Shown one piece after another: positions 12,362 to 23,668 of a stretch of 64,000 nt of DNA. Each line of letters starts with the position of its first letter. Positions within the stretch are counted from its first letter, which is position 1. Source of the DNA: Leptidea sinapis (lineage: Eukaryota > Arthropoda > Insecta > Lepidoptera > Pieridae); the NCBI RefSeq assembly GCF_905404315.1, contig NC_066270.1, positions 11,178,001 through 11,242,000 of the forward strand, written 5' to 3'. Under the pieces are notes generated by a model. That model worked only from the letters and a program-made list of their open reading frames with translations, searched no databases and was not told where the DNA came from. Made by a program: the position numbers and the translations under genes.

Positions 12362-12665
12362 AAACTATCACTACGGGGAAGCGTACCAAGAATACTGGCA
12401 GGATTTTCGCGTTGGATAGCTAGGCTGATCCGCGCCTCCGCGCATCTGGGCCCCACAGGCATAGTGTGTCGACAACAAACGGCACAAAGTTGTAAGACTC
12501 ACTAAGACCGACATATGTACGAAGCTTGCTGTCTTCGGCAGTCGAAGCAGCAGCCCCAGCACCAACTGACGTAACTTGGACATGAGAAGGAGCCAGAGTG
12601 TCGACGCAAGTCGCGTACCACACCAGCGCCCTTCCCCGTGCCCAAGCTACCAGCTGCTAATTCTC
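12362..12665 (-). pseudogene. Retroelement family F, C-terminal domain fragment
   Basis: Minus-strand coding remnant with TCVDTLAPSHVQVTS, GAGAAASTAEDSK and NFVPFVVDTLCLWGPDARR. After a frame change it reads ISLAIQRENPASILGTLP at 12370-12425. These blocks are the conserved C-terminal end of a widespread RT-bearing element family and match the copies at 17.1 and 20.1 kb. The clade name is uncertain. No RT core is present here. Confidence 0.7.
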
Positions 12666-13234
12666 AAACTGTTAGGCGAATATCTAATGATAGACTGAAA
12701 AATCACATTTTTGGAAATAAAAGTAAAGTAACTAAGCCCAAGACAACTATGCCTAACTAACAGGGCTGTCACTTGCCTTCGGAAATGTATAATAATTAGG
12801 AAAGAATTTAAATTTTGTTATAGCCAATATATGATTGTGATATTGTTATATTATGTTGTTTTAGAAATTTTTAGAACAAGCAATGACGTGAAATTTCTCA
12901 TTTAAACAGTGCGTAAACTAAACTTTATTTGTACCAAACTTGAAGCTTATCACAATAACAATGTTTTATCGGTTACGAGAGCCCGGATGCTCCTAGAAGC
13001 AATTCCGTTTGCTTCCTGTTGAGGAAATGAAATTATACTATGCACTACATGATTTCAATTAGATTCGCCAACAAAATAATCTGGCCATAAATACTGTTAC
13101 AGTTAGAATAAACAAAATATTACATTTGAATTTAGTATCTGTCATTTTTATATAATTGTTCATTGAGTTTTCTCAATTTGGCGCCAATACATTGTACAAT
13201 ATTTTACGATATTAAAATTTTGTGGGGTAATAAA
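12666..13234. other. No recognised feature
   Basis: AT-rich, no supported gene or repeat boundary. Confidence 0.35.
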
Positions 13235-13545
13235 GAGAACCGAATCGCTGTGATTGCGTTACACAAAGTAGGTATGGAGCCAAATGCAATTTTTAAAATT
13301 CTCCATACGCTTGGTATTATATGCATACCGGGCTATGAATAGGTTGAAGACTGGCCGTCGTCTACTCCCTATCTTCTTCCGCTATATCATGATACATGAT
13401 TCTGGTCAGTTTTAGAGAGTACGGCTTGCTCTAAGCGCCATAATAATTTGGAGTCCCTAAAACAATCCGTACGACGTGCAGATTCCCAGGGAAAGAGTGC
13501 GTGCTTCTATTGATAACTGGCCTAAACTTCTATATCATTCTTTGT
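13235..13545 (+). pseudogene. Internally deleted Tc1/mariner-like transposase
   Basis: The first part reads NRIAVIALHKVGMEPNAIF (13239-13300), a helix-turn-helix start typical of these transposases. It is joined directly to the C-terminal part EDWPSSTP...FWSVLEST and KRHNNLESLKQSVRR (13345-13490). The central DDE core is missing. The C-terminal part is close to the minus-strand copy at 37.1-37.6 kb (EDWPSSSPDLNPLD). It is a non-autonomous derivative. Confidence 0.75.
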
Positions 13546-14209
13546 ATTAAAATAAAAACCTCACTTGTTAAAATAATATAACTAATTACAAATTTTTTTT
13601 TTTTATCTAGATAGAGAATGAAATCAAAAGATGAGGTTGTATCGTCAGCGTTTCCGAGAAAAAATATAATAGCAAAAAATCTAATAATGCTCATAACTCT
13701 TCAGCAATACGTGAGTGCTTAGTTATTATTATAATATGTTTATGTATCTGTTAATTATTCCTAAAGTTAATTATTATTAAGTTTTACTTCAATTGCGCGG
13801 AAATATTACACGCATACATTTTTTTTTTAAATCTTCGTTTACTCTTTTTTTGGAAAATTTATTGAATTAGGTCTCATTTTGTGAAGATCCATACTCATCC
13901 AAAAAAAGGGTGTGGGTCAGCTCCAACGCATGACTGGAGTTTACTCCTGAAGAACGATTGTTTTTGAACCGGTACTAAACAAAACCAAGTCCAATGGAGT
14001 CGGTTACAAACAGACATACAGCAGAAGCATAAAAACATTGATTTACATTTTTTACAACTATTCGGCGAAATATTATATATCAAATATTTTTACATTTAAG
14101 TAGATCTCACATGATTTCATCATTATAATATCGAACGCTTAATTATCATAACTGAAACTACAAAAATAGTTAATAGAAAATAAATCATAATAACTTAAAA
14201 AAAATATAG
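13546..14209. other. No recognised feature
   Basis: AT-rich, no supported gene. Confidence 0.35.
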
Positions 14210-16540
14210 ATATTTATTTATTTATTTATTAGGAAGCCAACGTGCATACAACTATCTTAATCTATAGATACATTTAAAAATTCTTTTATAATGTTGTATA
14301 CTCCACTTACAGGCTAACTCGACATGCTTAATAGTATTATATACACATCCTTTGTTAAACTAAAACTTTTGAAAACAATTTTTGATAAAATTTTTACAAA
14401 TTAAAAGCCACAAGCAAAAGGCTGATAAAACAATAAAATAACTATGTTCTTACTTAATAATCAAGAAAAAACTAAAGAATAAAACAATAACTACGAACAA
14501 TGACTAACCATCTTGCAGTACTTTCATAATTTTTTTGATTTCTTTTTTGAAACATGGGGCAGAGTGCTGAAAAATATCTATACCAGCTCTTTTAACCAAG
14601 TTGTTGTAGGTGACAACTATTCTATACAAAGGAGCGGATCTGCCTAGGTTCGATCTAGTTAATCTAGGCCTGAACGTTAGTTTTTTGAGAACATGTGACC
14701 TAGCATTACGCTTTGGTACCGCCAATTGAACCCTACTCAACAGATTTGGGCAATCGACCCCTCCATTTATAACATTTTTTAGGAAAGAGAGATCAATTAA
14801 GTCCCTGCGATCAGACAGTGACGACGCTTTATAAAATTTTAAAAGATCAGTGTAGGTGTTACCCTTTTTATGTATTTTATTCTTGTATGCTAGGTGCCGT
14901 AAGAACTTCTGGACTCTCTCTACCCTATTTTTATGTATTTGATAATATGGGTTCCATGCAATAGAACAGTATTCAAGTCTGCTTCGAACAAGCAAATTAA
15001 AAAGTGCTAGTTTAGTAGAAGACTTTCTAAATGCCTTTGTATTCCTGATTATGAATCCCAACAATTTTAGTGAATTTTTAACTATATTGTCAATATGAGG
15101 TATAAAGCTTAATTTATAATCTACGATCACGCCAAGATCTTTTATTTGATTTACTTTTTCTAAAATGTTGTTTTTGATACTATAATCGAACTCAACATTT
15201 TTAATTTTTCTGCTGAAGGTTATGCTTTTGCATTTCAAGTGATTTAATTTTAAATTATTGAGATCGCACCAATCAGAAAGTCTATCCAAGTCCCTTTGAA
15301 TATGAATTGAATCACATATGTCATTAATCTTACTGTATATCTTTAGGTCATCAGCATATATTTGGAACTGACAGTACTTGAAACATTCAATAATATCGTT
15401 TATGAATATTCCAAATAACAAGGGCCCAAGATTGGAGCCCTGTGGTACTCCTGACGTCACAACAAATGTGTGGGACTGATATCCTCCTAAAACCACATTC
15501 ATTTTGCGATTCGTTAAGTACGACTCAAACCAGCTAAGTAGAATCCAGCAGATACCGTATCTCCGGAGTTTCTCTAACAAAATATAGTGATCAACTACAT
15601 CAAACGCCTTTGATAGGTCCGCGTAAACACAATCTACTTGAGCTGTATTATCCAGAGCCATTGTTACGTCATCCACAAAGAAGGCTAAATTAGACATAGT
15701 TGATCTTTTTTTATTGAACCCGTGCTGGTTTTCTGACATCGCTGGTTTCATGTACCATGCTAGTAGCGGACAAATTAATTTTTCAAAAACTTTAGAAAAT
15801 ATTGATAAAATACATATTGGTCTGTACTTTGCTATGTCTTTTCGATCCCCACTTTTGAATACGGGAACTACCCAGGCTCTTTTCCAAATACTTGGGAATT
15901 CACCGTCACACAAAGATTTGTTAAATATTAGCAATAACGGTTCTGCTAGGAAAACAGAACAACGTTTAGCAAATATGGGTGGTATATCGTCTGGTCCGGG
16001 CCCTTTATTAACATCAAGGCCTTTTAATAGTTTTATAACATCCATTTTTGTTATGTTGATACTGCCTAATTGTGAGTTATGTATGGAATTTGTATTAATA
16101 GATGGTTTTCTTTTTAATATTTTGTCTGACATTATGTACATATTTGAAAAGTGATTTGCGAATTGATTGCAAATATCCAAGCCATCAGTGAATGAGTAAC
16201 CATTAAAAGACATAAGAGCAGGATAGTCACATTTATTAGTACGCTTTTGTTTTAAGTAAGAATGAAAAAATTTAGGATTTAATTTAATATTATGTTCTAC
16301 CCTTTCTAAATAGTTTTTATAATCTAAATTAATAATTTTTTCACATCTTTCTCGTAATAACATAAATTCAATTTCATCCATAGGATTACAATATTTTAAG
16401 TACAGTTTTCTATATTTATTCTTCTTAGCTAATCTTTTAATTAAGTTTTTTGAATACCAAACAGGATAACAACTTTTATTTTTAATTTTTTTCTTAGGCA
16501 CACATTTTTCAATTATTACATTTAGATATATAAACATAAA
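14210..16540 (-). mobile_element. LINE family D, copy 1 (5'-truncated, young)
   Basis: Minus-strand LINE ending at 14210-14231 in a (TAAA)n tail (read as TTTA on +). The 3' UTR is 14232-14503 and ORF2 starts at the truncation near 16540. The 3' half is almost identical to 41828-42872 (+), which ends in the same tail. This implies recent mobilisation. No endonuclease domain is present because of the truncation. Confidence 0.9.
14504..16537 (-). CDS. LINE family D ORF2, RT and C-terminal domain, open frame
   Basis: An unbroken frame of 677 codons from the first available ATG; the true protein began upstream with an endonuclease that is missing. Residues 1-150 are the basic linker after the endonuclease. 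The RT domain spans about 165-500: NKGPGPDDIPP (178-187), KYRPICILSIFSKVFEKL, ADLSKAFDVVDH (306-317, first catalytic Asp), SGVPQGSNLGPLLF (362-375) and the catalytic YADD (394-397). The C-terminal 180 residues carry the Lys/Arg-rich, Leu-rich region typical of Jockey-type ORF2. Compared with copy 2 it lacks one Lys codon at the VERVQKF position. RT is probably still catalytically intact, but without endonuclease the copy cannot move itself. Confidence 0.9.
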   Translation of the reverse strand: MFIYLNVIIEKCVPKKKIKNKSCYPVWYSKNLIKRLAKKNKYRKLYLKYCNPMDEIEFMLLRERCEKIINLDYKNYLERVEHNIKLNPKFFHSYLKQKRTNKCDYPALMSFNGYSFTDGLDICNQFANHFSNMYIMSDKILKRKPSINTNSIHNSQLGSINITKMDVIKLLKGLDVNKGPGPDDIPPIFAKRCSVFLAEPLLLIFNKSLCDGEFPSIWKRAWVVPVFKSGDRKDIAKYRPICILSIFSKVFEKLICPLLAWYMKPAMSENQHGFNKKRSTMSNLAFFVDDVTMALDNTAQVDCVYADLSKAFDVVDHYILLEKLRRYGICWILLSWFESYLTNRKMNVVLGGYQSHTFVVTSGVPQGSNLGPLLFGIFINDIIECFKYCQFQIYADDLKIYSKINDICDSIHIQRDLDRLSDWCDLNNLKLNHLKCKSITFSRKIKNVEFDYSIKNNILEKVNQIKDLGVIVDYKLSFIPHIDNIVKNSLKLLGFIIRNTKAFRKSSTKLALFNLLVRSRLEYCSIAWNPYYQIHKNRVERVQKFLRHLAYKNKIHKKGNTYTDLLKFYKASSLSDRRDLIDLSFLKNVINGGVDCPNLLSRVQLAVPKRNARSHVLKKLTFRPRLTRSNLGRSAPLYRIVVTYNNLVKRAGIDIFQHSAPCFKKEIKKIMKVLQDG

Positions 16541-16870
16541 ATAATAGGTTAGGTTAAAAATTGTCTATTTGGCGTGAAATGCGCTATATATACTCTCCAT
16601 ATTAAATTAAACATTTAATTATGTGCATAGCTCATATAAATTTGTATAAACTATATTTATAATTCAATATTTAATAAATACAAAGCACACATGTTTATAT
16701 ATACAATACATGTCATATTAATGTATGAATTGTAACTAACTTAGTACCCACGCGCCAGATTTTCCGGCACTATTATTTACACCACTTTCTTCCATAATTT
16801 ATAGTATTTTCATTTAACTTTATGAAAGTATAATAATAAAAAAAATTCAATAATATAATTTGAGATTAGA
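16541..16870. other. No recognised feature
   Basis: AT-rich flank of the LINE insertion. Confidence 0.35.
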
Positions 16871-17105
16871 TTTGGGATGGTTATGGTAAGATCTTTAGTT
16901 ATAATTGAAATAAATGAGTTACTTTCAAAGTATATTTTTATATTCTCCTAAATTTACATATGACTTAATAATTAATAACGCTATTTATATAAATAATAAT
17001 AACAAAAATATTAAGGAATCTAAAGAAAATTAATTAATTACAAAAAGAAAATATCATAAAGATCGCTATCGGCAGGTAAGGTGCCCATGAAGCAACGTTA
17101 CCTCT

Positions 17106-17335
17106 TTATATAGCCAAACTTATCCTTTGACAGAGGTACGTACCAGATCTTGGGTCACCTGTTAAATCGGTTAGACGCCTGGATAGCTCTTTTACGAGTT
17201 TTTGTGCCGATGAATCCCAAGGACCCATCGTCTCCACCCCAAAGGGAACAAATATGTATCCATCACCGAGTGATGCATATTTCCTGCGCTTAAGGTTTTC
17301 GGCAGATTCCGCCGCTGCACCTCCCGCTCTAGATG
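17106..17335 (-). pseudogene. Family F C-terminal domain, copy 1
   Basis: Minus-strand frame reading SSRAGGAAAESAENLKRRKY, GYIFVPFGVETMGPW and LSRRLTDLTGDPRSGTYL, ending ISLAI and then a stop. It is the conserved C-terminal domain of retroelement family F. On its N-terminal side the frame runs without interruption into the decamer array, where other members of the family carry ordinary coding sequence. The function of this domain is not known to me. Confidence 0.75.
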
Positions 17336-17590
17336 ACACACGCACACACACGCTGACACACGCACACATACGCACACACACGCACGCACATGCGAAAACA
17401 CGCGCACACACGCGCGCACAAACACGCACACACACGTGCACACACGCGCACTCACGCACACGCACACACACACGCACACATGTGCGCACACACGCGCACA
17501 CACGTGCACACCCGAACACACACGCGCACAAACGCGCACACACGCACACGCACACACACGCACGCACACGCAGACACACGCACACACACG
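17336..17590. repeat. Decamer array CA1 (CACGCACACA-type)
   Basis: Alternating purine-pyrimidine tract built mostly from 10-bp units of CACGCNNACA type with CpG steps. It contains no stop codons in several frames and so creates false ORFs on both strands. It sits between two family F coding segments. Confidence 0.95.
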
Positions 17591-18180
17591 AATCCGAAAT
17601 ATTGTGATTTGATAATAATATCTTTTTGTGAATGATTTTGCACTGTGGCTCATCCCAAAGCTTTTGTGATCGCATGTTTAAAGGGAAATTTTCACTTGGA
17701 CAGGCAACTTTCCAAGCATTTTAGCAGTTTCCGCATACACCAGTGGCAGGGACCCTAATGACAGGGAGATAATTTTATCATATAAAGTGCTGACATTGTG
17801 AACAGAAGATAAGAATGCTGGTAAGGATATACTAGATATTTTTCTGAGCCCAATTCCACCAAAACGAATGGGCAGAGAAGCCTGGCACCAAAAAATATCA
17901 GACAATGAACAATTTAATATTTTTGATACTAAAGTTCGTAGAGAATCGTCCAAACTTGACAAAAGTATCTCATGATTCCAAAGAGGGCAACATCGGAGAA
18001 CATAGGTTAGCTTGGGGACAAAAAGACAAAACCGAATCATATGATAGGCCAGGTGGGAATGTATGCATAGCAAGCGGTCTGAATATTGTTAAAATTTTGA
18101 ATTTTGTTCATTTCTATATGCTGAGAAAGACTCTTCCAAAATTGGTGCACCTAAAAGGCGAAGAGATTGCTTTTCTATAA
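17591..18180 (-). pseudogene. Family F RT C-terminal segment, copy 1
   Basis: Minus-strand coding remnant: LLGAPILEESFSAYRNEQN (18090-18150), YVLRCCPLWNHEILLSSLDD, DIFWCQASLPIRFGGIGLRK and KLWDEPQCKIIHKKIL next to the array. This is the region downstream of RT in a retroelement with a recognisable ASLPIRFGGIGLR block. Frames change at least twice (stop at 17678). The catalytic RT core is absent. Nearly identical to 22454-23020. Confidence 0.7.
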
Positions 18181-18590
18181 TTTTTAAATTTGGGGCAATA
18201 ATGTTGAATTGTAATTGTAACTGTATTTAACTTTCAAATAAACCAAAATCAGTATAAGTAATATAAGTATTATCAATAAACAGCCCAGGGCCAGTGTTTC
18301 TTATGATTATTAATAAAAATTTGAAATTAATAATAAATCATACGCGTGGTGCGACCTACAAATAAGATTTAAGGATATGTGTAACAGGATTAAGTAGTGT
18401 TAATAGCTCGAAATGGTATACTTTCACCACAAAACTTGTCTAAAAACACCATGTTTGCGTGTTTTCTGCTTACTCTTCGCCTTAAAGTTAGGGTTTATTT
18501 GAACCACAAATGATTACCCCTATATCACGAAAAAGCTGTGGGTGTGAAGCTATTGCAGCAGACAAAATGCAACCTTATATTGTGCTACGT
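18181..18590. other. Right part of duplicated segment C
   Basis: Non-coding; duplicated at 23021-23470. The second copy contains a local duplication of the motif GCAGACAAAATGCAACCTT (about 23370 and 23430). Confidence 0.6.
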
Positions 18591-19146
18591 CTGTATGTAT
18601 GCGCGAGCGCGCGCGTGTGTGCGTGTGTGCGCGTGTGCGCGAATATGTGCGCGTGTGCGCGAGTGTTAGCGCGTGTGTGCGCGTGCGTGCACGTGTGTGC
18701 GCGTGTGTGCCCGTGTGTGCGCATGTGTGCGTGTGTGTGCCCGTGTGTGCCCATGTGTGCGAATATGTGTGATTGTGTGCGTGTGTGCGAATGTGTGTGA
18801 TAGTGTGCGTGTGTGCGTGTGTGTGCGTGTTAGCGTGTGTGTTCGCATGTGTGCGATTGTGTTCGCGTGTGTGTGCATGTGTCTGCGTGTGAGTGCGTGT
18901 GTGTGCGTGTGTGTGCGTGTGTGTACGTATGTCTGCGTGTGATAGCGTGTGTGTGCGTGTGTGTGCGTGTGTGCGTGTGTGCGAGTGAGTCTGCGTATGT
19001 GTGCGTGTGTCAGCGTGGGTCTGCGTGTGTATGCGTGTTTGAGCGTGTGTGTGCGTGTGTTGCGCGGGTGTTTGCGTGGGTGAGTGCGTGTGTACGCGTG
19101 AGTGCGCGGGTGTGCACGTGTGTCTGCGTGTGTGTGCGTGTTGTGC
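18591..19146. repeat. Decamer array TG1 (inverted orientation)
   Basis: The same kind of 10-bp unit as the CA arrays but on the opposite strand (GCGTGTGTGC units). The order of variant units near 18960-19130 (GTCTGCG, GTTTGAGCG, GGGTGAGTGCG) is the reverse complement of variants in array CA3 near 22140-22230. Confidence 0.95.
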
Positions 19147-19762
19147 GCATGTTCCAATTTCTGGTCATTTATAAGTACGTTGGTTTGTACCTCGTTCAAA
19201 AGTCACAACATTATGATAATTTTTTTTAAGAAGATGCAACAACACGAGCAAAACGTTTCAAGCTGATAGTTAGTAACATTGGAGTTGATGATTGGAACTG
19301 ATATTAAAACTCAAAATTCTGTCTCGTAATTGCACTTTTCAACTTGAGACATAGTAGCTTAGCCTAACGGCCGGCCGTTCCCAATATACTATCTGTAACA
19401 GATAGAGATAAATTACTATCTTCTACTGTCAATAATTAGCTGTCAATAATCTGAAGCTGACCCAATATACCCGATAAGTCATTCTTATCACTTTCTTTAT
19501 TAATTTAAATGCTAATGGACGCTAGAATTGCAATTTCATAATTGCTTTTATGTTTTTTGAAACAATTTGTTTTAAAATTCTGTTTTGCAACTTTTCGATC
19601 TCATTTAAATACGTTTTGTAAGTTCTACCGTACGAACTAATACCATAACTTACTATTGTATCGGCCAATGTGTTATAAAGCAACAGTAAAATTTTATAAG
19701 GTAGTTTACTTTTAATTATTTTAATATTTGCGAGAAAAGCTCTAAGCTTATCACAAACTGAA
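19147..19762. repeat. Segment B, left arm of 0.6-kb inverted repeat
   Basis: Reverse complement of 20611-21216 over about 610 bp with few differences. It starts at the array edge with GCGCATGTTCCAATTTCTGG. It carries an M1 MITE remnant (19365-19500) and part of a LINE fragment. Confidence 0.9.
19365..19500. mobile_element. M1 MITE remnant
   Basis: Begins ACGGCCGGCCGTTCCCAATA, the terminal motif of the M1 elements at 61887 and 62880. It continues with the same internal blocks (TGACAGCTAATTA-like, CCCAATATA). Truncated. Confidence 0.65.
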
Positions 19763-19910
19763 TTTATTTGAGGGTGCCAGTTAAAGTTATGGTCTATAAT
19801 TAATCCAAGATATGTGTAACCGAGTAAATGTCAAGGTCAGAACTTGTTGGGGGAATAGTATGCTTTACAGCACTCTCGGTTTTGGTGTATGTTAAATCTA
19901 GTGCCCTGGG
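19545..19910 (-). pseudogene. LINE family G, RT C-terminal fragment
   Basis: Minus-strand residues DHNFNWHPQINSVCDKLRAF and ILLLLYNTLADTIVSYGI are the post-RT 'thumb' region common to Jockey/CR1-type ORF2 proteins. The fragment continues toward 19905 in a shifted frame (TKTESAVKHTIPP). The part up to 19762 is repeated inverted at 20611-20850. No RT motif is included. Confidence 0.7.
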
Positions 19911-20044
19911 GCAATTGCCGATTTGGGATGGTTATGGTAAGATCTTTAGTTATAATTGAAATAAATGAGTTACTTTCAAAGTATATTCTTATGTTCTCCT
20001 AAATTTACATATGACTTAATAATTAATAACGCTATTTATATAAA

Positions 20045-20290
20045 TGAAGCAACGTTACCTCTTTATATAGCCAAACTTATCCTATGACAGAGGTACGTAC
20101 CAGATCTTGGGTCACCTGTTAAATCGGTTAGACGCCTGGATAGCTCTTTTACGAATTTTTGTGCCGATGAACCCCAAGGACCCATCGTCTCCACCCCAAC
20201 GGGAACAAATATGTATCCATCACCGAGTGATGCATATTTCCTGCGCTTTAGGTTTTCGGCAGATTCCGCCGCTGCACCTCCCGCTCTAGA
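20045..20290 (-). pseudogene. Family F C-terminal domain, copy 2
   Basis: Nearly identical to copy 1 at 17106-17335: AGGAAAESAENLKRRKY, FVPVGVETMGPWGSS, ending ISLAI. It lies in the second copy of segment A. Its array side again replaces the rest of the coding sequence. Confidence 0.75.
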
Positions 20291-20464
20291 TGACACACGC
20301 ACACACACGCTGACTCACGCACACATACGCACACACACGCACGCATATGTGAAAACACGCGCACACCCGAACACACACGCACACACACGCGCACAAACGC
20401 GCACACACGCACACGCACACACACGCACACACACGCGCGCACACGCGGTCACACGCACACACAC
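20291..20464. repeat. Decamer array CA2
   Basis: Shorter version of CA1 between the same two flanks; the array has lost or gained whole units relative to CA1. Confidence 0.95.
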
Positions 20465-20610
20465 GAATCCGAAATATTGTGATTTGATAATAATATCTTT
20501 TTGTGAATGATTTTGCACTGTGGCTCATCCCAAAGCTTTTGTGATCGCTTGTTTAAAGGGAAATTTTCACTTGGACAGGCAACTTTCCAAGCATTTTAGC
20601 AGTTTCCGCA

Positions 20611-21216
20611 TTCAGTTTGTGATAAGCTTAGAGCTTTTCTCGCAAATATTAAAATAATTAAAAGTAAAGTACCTTATAAAATTTTACTGTTGCTTTATAA
20701 CACATTGGCCGATACAATAGTAAGTTATGGTATTAGTTCGTACGGTAGAACTTACAAAACGAATTTAAATGAGATCGAAAAGTTGCAAAACAGAATTTTA
20801 AAACATATTGTTTCAAAAAACATAAAAGCAATTATGAAATTGCAATTCTAGCGTCCTAATATAAAGAAAGTGATAAGAATGATTTATCGGGTATATTGGG
20901 TCAGCTTCAGATTATTGACAGCTAATTATTGACAGTAGAAGATAGTAATTTATTTCTATCTGTCACAGATAATATATTGGGAACGGCCGGCCGTTAGGCT
21001 AAGCTGCTATGTCTCAAGATGAAAAGTGCAATTACGAGACAGAATTTTGAGTTTTAATATCAGTTCCAATTATCAACTCCAATATTACTAACCATCAGCT
21101 TGAAACGTTTTGATCGTGTTGTTGCATCTTCATAAAAAAAATTATCATAATGTTGTGACTTTTGAACGAGGTACAAACCGACGTACTTATAAATGACCAG
21201 AAATTGGAACATGCGC
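20611..21216. repeat. Segment B, right arm (inverted copy)
   Basis: Reverse complement of 19147-19762. The left junction is abrupt: TTTCCGCAT continues as CAGTTTGTGATAAGC instead of ACACCAGTGGC as in the other two copies. Confidence 0.9.
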
Positions 21217-22453
21217 AAAACACGCACACACACGCAGACACACGCACACACACGCGCACACCCGCGCACACATGCGTACACACGCACTCACCCGCGCACA
21301 CTCGCAAACACACGATCGAACACGCGCACACACGCAGACCAACACTGACACACGCACACACACGAACACACACGTACTCACACGCTCTCACACGCAGTTA
21401 CATGTACACACACACAGACACACGCACACACCTGCACACACCCGCACACCCACGCTCTCACACGCAGACACATGCACACACACGCGAACACACTCGCACA
21501 CACGCGAAAACAGTCGCACACATGCGAACACATACGCTAATTCACACACTAACGCACACACGCACACACACGCACACACATGCGCACACATGGGCACACA
21601 CATGAAAAAACACGCGCACACACACGCACACATGCACACACAAACGCACACATGCGCACACACGGGCACACACGCGCAAACACGCGCACACACGCGTACA
21701 TACGCACTCACCAGCGCACACTCGCAAACACACGATCAAACACGCGCACACACGCAGACCTACGCTGACACACGCACACACACGAACACACACGCGCACA
21801 CACGTACTCACACGCTCTCACACGCAGTCACATGTACACACACGCAGACACACGCACACACCTGCACACACCCGCACACCCACGCTCTCACACGCAGACA
21901 CATGCACACACACGCGAACACACTCGCACACACGCGAAAACATTCGCACACATGCGAACACACACGCTAACTCACACACTAACGCACACACGCACACACG
22001 AGCACACACATGCGCACACATGCGCACACATGGGCACACTCATGAAAAAACACGCGCACAACCACGCACACATGCACACACACGGGCACACAAACGCACA
22101 CATGCGCACACACGGGCACACACGCGCAAACACGCGCACACACGCGTACACACGCACTCACCAGCGCACAATCGTAAACACACGCTCAAACACGCGCACA
22201 CACGCAGACCCACGCTGACACACGCACACAAGCGCACACACACGCGCACACACGCACGCACTTGCGAAAACACGCGAACACACGCGCACACACACGCACA
22301 CACACGTGCACACACGCGCACTCACGCACACACACACACACGCACACACACGCGCACACACGCGCACACCCGAACACACACGCACACACACGCGCACAAA
22401 CGCGCACACACGCACACGCACACACACGCACACGCACACACACGCACACACAC
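21217..22453. repeat. Decamer array CA3 with higher-order repeat
   Basis: 1.24 kb of 10-bp units. The variant block CACGCACTCACC with its neighbours recurs at 21281, 21701 and 22151, spacings of 420 and 450 bp, both whole multiples of ten. Long ORFs on both strands are side effects of the stop-free repeat. Confidence 0.95.
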
Positions 22454-23020
22454 TAATCCGAAATATTGTGATTTGATAATAATATCTTTTTGTGAATGAT
22501 TTTGCACTGTGGCTCATCCCAAAGCTTTTGTGATCGCATGTTTAAAGGGAAATTTTCGCCTGGACAGGCAACTTCCCAAGCATTTTACCAGTTTCCGCAT
22601 ACACCAGTGGCAGGGACCCTAATGACAGGGAGATAATTTTATCATATAAAGTGCTGACATTGTGAACAGAAGATAAGAATGCTGGTAAGGATATACTAGA
22701 TATTTTTCTGATGCCAATTCCACCAAAACGAATGGGCAGAGAAGCCTGGCACCAAAAAATATCAGACAATGAACAATTTAATATTTTTGATACTAAAGTT
22801 CGTAGAGAATCGTCCAAACTTGACAAAAGTATCTCATGATTCCAAAGAGGGCAACATCGGAGAACATAGGTTAGCTTGGGGACAAAAAGACAAAACCGAA
22901 TTATATGATAGGCCATGTGGGAATGTATGCATAGCAAGCGGTCTGAATATTGTTAAAATTTTGAATTTTGTTCATTTATATATGCTGAGAAGACTTCCAA
23001 AATTGGTGCACCTAAAAGGC
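22454..23020 (-). pseudogene. Family F RT C-terminal segment, copy 2
   Basis: Near-identical to 17591-18180: CCPLWNHEILLSSLDD, ASLPIRFGGIGIRK, stop at 22542 in the main frame. It belongs to duplicated segment C. Confidence 0.7.
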
Positions 23021-23470
23021 GAAGAGAGTAATTGTAATTGTATTTAACTTTCAAATAAACCGAAATCAGTATAAGTAATATAAGTATTATCAATAAACAG
23101 CCCAGGACTAGTGTTTCTTATGATTATTAATAAAAAGTTGAAAATCAATAATAATTCATACCTACAAATAAGACTTAAGGATATGTGTAACAGGATTAAG
23201 TAGTGTTAATAGCTCGAAATGCTATACTTTCACCACAAAACTTGTCTAAAAATACCATGTTTGCGTGTTTTCTGCTTACTCTTCACCTTAAAGCTAGGGT
23301 TTATTTGAACCACAAATGATTTACCCCTATATCACGAAAAAGCTGTGGGTATGAAGCTATTGCAGCAGACAAAATGCAACCTTGTATAAGTAATTTTTAA
23401 ATCGATCAGAGAGCGATAATGACAGTATTGCAGCAAACAAAATGCAACCTTGTATTGTGCTAGGTCTGTA

Positions 23471-23668
23471 TGTATGCGCGTGTGCGCGAGTGTATGTGCG
23501 TGTGTGCGCGTGTGTGCGCGTGTGTGCGCGTGTGTGCGCGTGTGTGTACGTTTGTGTGCGTGTGTGTGCGTGTGTCAGCGTGTGTGTGCGTATGTCAGAG
23601 TGTGTCTGCGTATGTCTGCGTGTGTGTGCGTGTGTCAGCGAGTGTCTGCGTGTGTGTGCGTGTTGTGC
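23471..23668. repeat. Decamer array TG2
   Basis: TG-orientation array at the right end of segment C, shorter than TG1. It is followed by only about 35 bp of segment B before unrelated sequence starts near 23698. Confidence 0.95.

Noticed and set aside
18591..19146. CRISPR-like array
   Set aside because: Units are contiguous 10-bp low-complexity repeats with no unique spacers, and the DNA is eukaryotic.
17106..22517. Many long Cys/Val/Arg- or Thr/His-rich ORFs (up to 232 codons) on both strands
   Set aside because: They are translations of the stop-poor CA/TG decamer arrays, overlap each other in all frames and change with unit number.
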